Positions 60,633 to 64,000 of a stretch of DNA of 64,000 nucleotides are shown in pieces (the first letter of the stretch is position 1; each line of letters starts with the position of its first letter). The stretch covers positions 186,001 through 250,000 of the forward strand of contig NZ_JMLQ01000004.1 in NCBI RefSeq assembly GCF_000686025.1. Reading direction: 5' to 3'. Position numbers and translations under genes: made by a program. The DNA is from Rhodococcus sp. UNC23MFCrub1.1. GTDB taxonomy: Bacteria > Actinomycetota > Actinomycetes > Mycobacteriales > Mycobacteriaceae. The notes below the pieces were generated by a model, which saw only the letters and a program-made list of their open reading frames with translations, did no database searches and had not been told where the DNA came from.

Positions 60633-62174
60633 ATGACTCCCACGGTCAGACTTCCCCGGCCCGCCCGACTGCGAGGCGCCGCTGCACGTGTCGGTGCAGC
60701 CAGCTCGACCCCCGTCGCGATGGTGCTCGCCGTTCTGCTCCCCACCGTGGCGGCCGGAGTGTTCTGGGTCACGCAGACCGATCGCCCCGCCACCACCGGC
60801 ACCGTTTCCGTCGCCGCCACTGCGGGCGGGTCGACGACGGACCCGCTCGGGTCGAGTCGTGCCGCCCTGACCAACACGGTCCTGCCGCTGCAGATCCTGA
60901 GTGGCGGTATGGCCGAGCTGTCCGACGGCAGCGTGGAGCTGGACGACGGCGCTCACCAGATGTCCGACGGCCTGCACCAGGCCCGCGACGGCTCGGCCGA
61001 ACTAGCCGACGGCATGACCCAGCTCCGAGCCGGCCTCTGGCAGCTCGGTGACGGCTCGTCGCAGGTGAGCGGAGGAGTGGATCGCGTGGTGGGTGCGCTC
61101 ACCGGCGTCGGAGCCGCGCAGGGCCAGATCGAACTGATCGTTCAGCAGACTCTCGACTCGCTCGCCGCGTCCACCGATCCGGGCGCCGCCGCGTCCGCGG
61201 ATCAGCTGCGGCCGGTCCTCGACCTGCTGCGCACCCAGGGACTGAACGCCGGGGTGATGACCGACCTGCAGACGCTGCGCGACGGTGCGCGCACCGTGGC
61301 GTACCAACTCGACGACCCGTCCTCGGAGTTCGTCGACGGCATGGTGCGTGCCACCGACGGATCCGCGCAGCTGCGCGACGGCCTCGTCCTGCTCGACGAC
61401 GGCGGGGTACGCCTCGTCGACGGCACCACGCGCCTGGTCGGGGGAGTCGGCCCGATGGAGACCATGTTCTCCACCCTGCGCACCAACGTGGAGAAAGCGT
61501 CCACCTCGCTGCCGGCAGCAGAGCGGATCGAACCCGACCCGGCCGGCGGCGGTACCTCGTACGTGGTGCGGTCCGCCTCGGACGCGTGGCCGTACCTCGC
61601 GGCGGCGTTCGCGCTCGTCGCAGCAGCGCTCGTCGGATTCTTCGTCCCGCGCGCCCGCGCCGCGGTCCTGGGGGCGGTGGCCACCGCGTCGACGATGGTG
61701 CTGGCCCTGACGTTCGCCGACACCGGCGCGAGTCTCTCGGGCTCGATGGTCTCGACCGTCCTGATCGGAGTCTGGGTCGCCGCGGTGGCCACTGCGGCGC
61801 GTGCACTGCGCACCGCACTCGGAGCCGTCCGTGCCGGAGTGGTGCTCGGGGTCCTCGGGCTCGTCCAGGTGGTGCTCGGCGGGTTGGTCCTGCGCGGGGT
61901 CGGTGGTCTGCCCGACACGGTCGGACTCTTCACCCCCCTCGGCCAACTGGTCCGGTCGTTGGAGAACGCCGCCGCGGGCGGAAGCATCGTCACCTCGCTC
62001 GTGTCGGTGATCGCCGCACTGGTCACGGTGGCTGTATCGGTGGCCGTCCTGGCCGCGCATCGCACGATCGACGACGCGGAACCGGTCGACCACGGCGCCG
62101 ATGCGGCTGTCGAGAACGACGCCGACGAGGCCGACCGAACCGAGGACGACAGCGTCTCGTCCTCCGTACGCTAG
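60633..62174 (+). CDS. YhgE/Pip-like membrane protein with DG heptad repeats
   Basis: The 513-residue protein has one N-terminal helix (VAMVLAVLLPTVAAGVFWV), a long extracytoplasmic region and about five C-terminal helices (from WPYLAAAFALVAAALVGFFV to TSLVSVIAALVTVAVSVAVLAAH). The outer part has repeated L-x-D/A-G-x-x-x-L units (LSDGSVELDDGAHQMSDGLHQ), as in YhgE/Pip proteins. This is the half-ABC2-like layout used in secretion or phage-infection proteins; function is unknown. The ATG at 60633, 10 nt after TAATGT, was chosen over two earlier ATGs. The C-terminus is very acidic. Confidence 0.7.
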   Translation: MTPTVRLPRPARLRGAAARVGAASSTPVAMVLAVLLPTVAAGVFWVTQTDRPATTGTVSVAATAGGSTTDPLGSSRAALTNTVLPLQILSGGMAELSDGSVELDDGAHQMSDGLHQARDGSAELADGMTQLRAGLWQLGDGSSQVSGGVDRVVGALTGVGAAQGQIELIVQQTLDSLAASTDPGAAASADQLRPVLDLLRTQGLNAGVMTDLQTLRDGARTVAYQLDDPSSEFVDGMVRATDGSAQLRDGLVLLDDGGVRLVDGTTRLVGGVGPMETMFSTLRTNVEKASTSLPAAERIEPDPAGGGTSYVVRSASDAWPYLAAAFALVAAALVGFFVPRARAAVLGAVATASTMVLALTFADTGASLSGSMVSTVLIGVWVAAVATAARALRTALGAVRAGVVLGVLGLVQVVLGGLVLRGVGGLPDTVGLFTPLGQLVRSLENAAAGGSIVTSLVSVIAALVTVAVSVAVLAAHRTIDDAEPVDHGADAAVENDADEADRTEDDSVSSSVR

Positions 62175-62240
62175 GACCACCGGCCGGACGATCCCGCGGC
62201 AGGAATACCTGTCGGCGCCGGGTGGGCGGAGGAGCGTGAC

Positions 62241-62885
62241 GTGCTGCTCGACGGAGCCAACGCACTGATCTACGGGGGCGGCGGTGTCGTCGGGAGCCGG
62301 CTGGCCGTCGCCCTGGCCCGCGACGGAGCGCGCGTGCACCTCGCGGGCCGCTCCCGGACGAAGATGCAGCACGTCGTCGACATCATCCGCGCGGACGGTG
62401 GCCACGCCGAGGCGGCCGTCATCGACGTGCTGGACGAGGTCGACGTCGACGAGTACGTGGACGTCGTCGCCGCCTGCTCCGGGAGCATCGACGTGTCGAT
62501 CGACGTCATCATCCCTGGCCGGGCGTCGCGTTCGACCCACTCCGAAGCGTCGGCGCGTCGGCTCGATCGCACCGAGGTCGCGGATCTCGAACGTCCGGTC
62601 CTGGACGCGCTGCGTGCCCACTTCATCACCGCGCGGGCGGCCGCACGGCACATGGTGTGCCAGCACTCCGGTCTCATCCTCGTTCCGCGCTGCCTGCCGA
62701 CCGCAGGCGACGCGGGGCTGGACGCGTCGTCGCTGGCCTCCGTCGTCATCGATCGGCTCGCCGCGCAACTTGCCGGCGACCTGGTCGGCACCGGGGTGCG
62801 CGTCACCGCCGTCGACACCGATCCGACGTCGGCCGACGAGACGGCCCGACGGCTGGTGGCCGCGGCGTCAGACGGCGATACGTAG
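62241..62885 (+). CDS. Short-chain dehydrogenase-like protein lacking the catalytic Tyr-Lys
   Basis: The 214-residue protein has an SDR Rossmann start (ALIYGGGGVVGSRLAVALARDGARVHLAGR) and follows the fold to a late helix (SSLASVVIDRLAAQLAGDLVGTGVRVTAVD). The YxxxK active-site motif is absent: after SGLILVPRC the sequence runs TAGDAGLDAS. It may bind NAD(P) without normal dehydrogenase activity. GGAGGAG precedes the GTG. It overlaps the convergent ABC gene by 18 bp. Confidence 0.7.
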   Translation: MLLDGANALIYGGGGVVGSRLAVALARDGARVHLAGRSRTKMQHVVDIIRADGGHAEAAVIDVLDEVDVDEYVDVVAACSGSIDVSIDVIIPGRASRSTHSEASARRLDRTEVADLERPVLDALRAHFITARAAARHMVCQHSGLILVPRCLPTAGDAGLDASSLASVVIDRLAAQLAGDLVGTGVRVTAVDTDPTSADETARRLVAAASDGDT

Positions 62886-64000
62886 CGCCTCGACGAGATC
62901 CCGGTACAGGGTGTCGGTGTCGAGCAGCTCGCGGTGCGTTCCCTTCGACCGGACACGTCCGCGCTCGAGCACGAAGATGGTGTCCGCGTCGATGACCGTC
63001 GACAGGCGGTGCGCGATGGTCACCACGGCACCGTGCACCGACAGGTCGCGGATGGCGTCGTGGATGGCGGCCTCGGTGATGCCGTCCACCTGCGCGGTGG
63101 CCTCGTCCAACAGCAGGATGTCCGGTGGGCGGACGATGGCACGGGCCAACGCGATGCGCTGACGCTCGCCGCCCGAGACCGCCGAGTCGCGCAACTCGGT
63201 GGCGAGACCGGCCGGCAACAGCTCGATCTTCTCGGCCAGCCGCACGCGTTCGAGTGCCGCCCACAGCTCGGCGTCGGTCGCGTCCGGGTGGGTGAGCCGG
63301 AGATTGTCGGCGATCGTGCCCGGCAGTGTGGGTGTGGCCTGCTCGACGTAGCCGATGCGCGCGCGGATCTGACTGTGGGACAAGGCCGAGTACGGGACAC
63401 CGTTCAGGGCGAGTTCGCCGTCCCGCGGTTCGAGGAAGCGCAGGATCAACGAGAACAGCGTCGTCTTGCCGGCGCCCGACGGCCCGACGACGGCGGTGTG
63501 GCCGCGCGACGGAATGCTCATGTCGATCGCGTTCACCGCGGCGCCCTCGTCGCCGTACCCGGCCGTGACCCGAGTGAGGGTGAGCGCCGAGACCTCCGCG
63601 CTCGCCGGCAGGTCCGCGACCGCGGTGGGCGCCTCCTTCTCGAGGTCCATCACCTGCACCTCACGAATGCGGGCCGCGGCGGCGATGCCGCGCTGCAGCT
63701 GCGAGACGTAGAGCGTGAGCTGGGCGACCGGGCCCACCAACTGGAACGCGTAGAGCAGGAACGCGACCAGGCTGGAGACGGCCAGCGCTCCCGAGCTCAC
63801 CCGATACGCGCCCACGCCGAGCACCGCGATGATGGTGAGCTGGATCCCGGAACCGGTGATGGTCCACGCCCAGGCTTCGAGACGCACTGCCCGGATACCG
63901 TAGGACGCCGAGACGCGGGCCTCCTCGATGACCAGCTCGCTCGAACGACTCTCCGCCCGACTGGCCTTGACCGTGCGAACGGCGCGCAACGCGCCCTCCA
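62868..64000 (-). CDS. ABC exporter, C-terminal part (5' end beyond window)
   Basis: At least 377 residues of a fused membrane-ATPase ABC exporter. The visible part starts inside the membrane domain (GALRAVRTVKASRAESR, then helices WAWTITGSGIQLTIIAVLGVGAY and SSLVAFLLYAFQLVGPVAQL). The ATPase has Walker A GPSGAGKTT, the signature VSGGERQRIAL, Walker B DILLLDEATAQVD and the H-loop TIAHRLST. EATAQVD replaces the common EATSALD. It is likely a drug or lipid exporter. The frame is open to the right edge. Confidence 0.88.
   Translation of the reverse strand, partial: EGALRAVRTVKASRAESRSSELVIEEARVSASYGIRAVRLEAWAWTITGSGIQLTIIAVLGVGAYRVSSGALAVSSLVAFLLYAFQLVGPVAQLTLYVSQLQRGIAAAARIREVQVMDLEKEAPTAVADLPASAEVSALTLTRVTAGYGDEGAAVNAIDMSIPSRGHTAVVGPSGAGKTTLFSLILRFLEPRDGELALNGVPYSALSHSQIRARIGYVEQATPTLPGTIADNLRLTHPDATDAELWAALERVRLAEKIELLPAGLATELRDSAVSGGERQRIALARAIVRPPDILLLDEATAQVDGITEAAIHDAIRDLSVHGAVVTIAHRLSTVIDADTIFVLERGRVRSKGTHRELLDTDTLYRDLVEALRIAV

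Overview
This 64 kb window is chromosomal DNA from a high-GC actinobacterium of the Mycobacteriales, most likely Rhodococcus or a close Nocardiaceae relative. The main evidence is gene order. From memory of the M. tuberculosis genome, the run ssb2-ettA-gdh-thioesterase-aglA-glbO-HNH protein-ctaJ-DUF5130-pepN-DsbA-like-rpiB-nei2-tig-clpP1-clpP2-clpX-valS-folC-DUF4233-ndk-rne-rplU-rpmA-obgE-proB follows Rv2478c to Rv2439c, here on the opposite strand. Paired clpP1/clpP2, a 180-kDa-type NAD-glutamate dehydrogenase, a mycoredoxin-like protein and an RNase E with an IF2-like N-terminus fit this. No phage genes, transposases or CRISPR arrays were seen.

Layout. 0-2.3 kb: a MarR regulator divergent from an ABC exporter, with a three-half-site operator between them. 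2.4-21.8 kb: conserved core (SSB paralogue, EttA, GDH, thioesterase, alpha-glucosidase, truncated hemoglobin O with an MscS channel, HNH protein, cytochrome oxidase subunit CtaJ, aminopeptidase N, DsbA-like reductase, RpiB, Nei2). 21.9-26.7 kb: an accessory block with a Gly-rich membrane protein, a heme-oxygenase-like diiron protein, an EAL+DICT phosphodiesterase, a universal stress protein and a STAS protein. 26.8-31.8 kb: tRNA-Gly, tRNA-Pro, trigger factor and clpP1-clpP2-clpX with ClgR-like sites. 31.9-43.5 kb: a metabolic accessory block: SelW-like protein, pcaF/pcaR divergent from pcaIJ, a frameshifted amino-acid permease, fdhD, a siderophore-binding lipoprotein behind an IdeR-type iron box, a three-gene DmmA/reductase/DUF3445 N-demethylase operon and an S9 peptidase. 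43.5-55.9 kb: valS-folC-DUF4233, ndk, rne, rplU-rpmA, obgE-proB. 55.9-64 kb: MFS transporter and sirtuin, ectoine genes, a YhgE/Pip-like membrane protein, an SDR-like protein and the 3' part of an ABC exporter.

Two themes cross the window. First, at least thirteen genes have a TAnnnT hexamer ending 6-8 nt before their ATG or GTG and no Shine-Dalgarno sequence, the architecture of leaderless mRNAs; this decides several start codons. Second, many neighbouring genes overlap by GTGA or ATGA and are probably translationally coupled. The most unusual gene is the ectoine locus: the ectA and ectB coding sequences form one uninterrupted 613-codon frame, with a ribosome-binding site and ATG for EctB inside it. 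All functional statements are from reading the sequence and from family knowledge; no database search was run.
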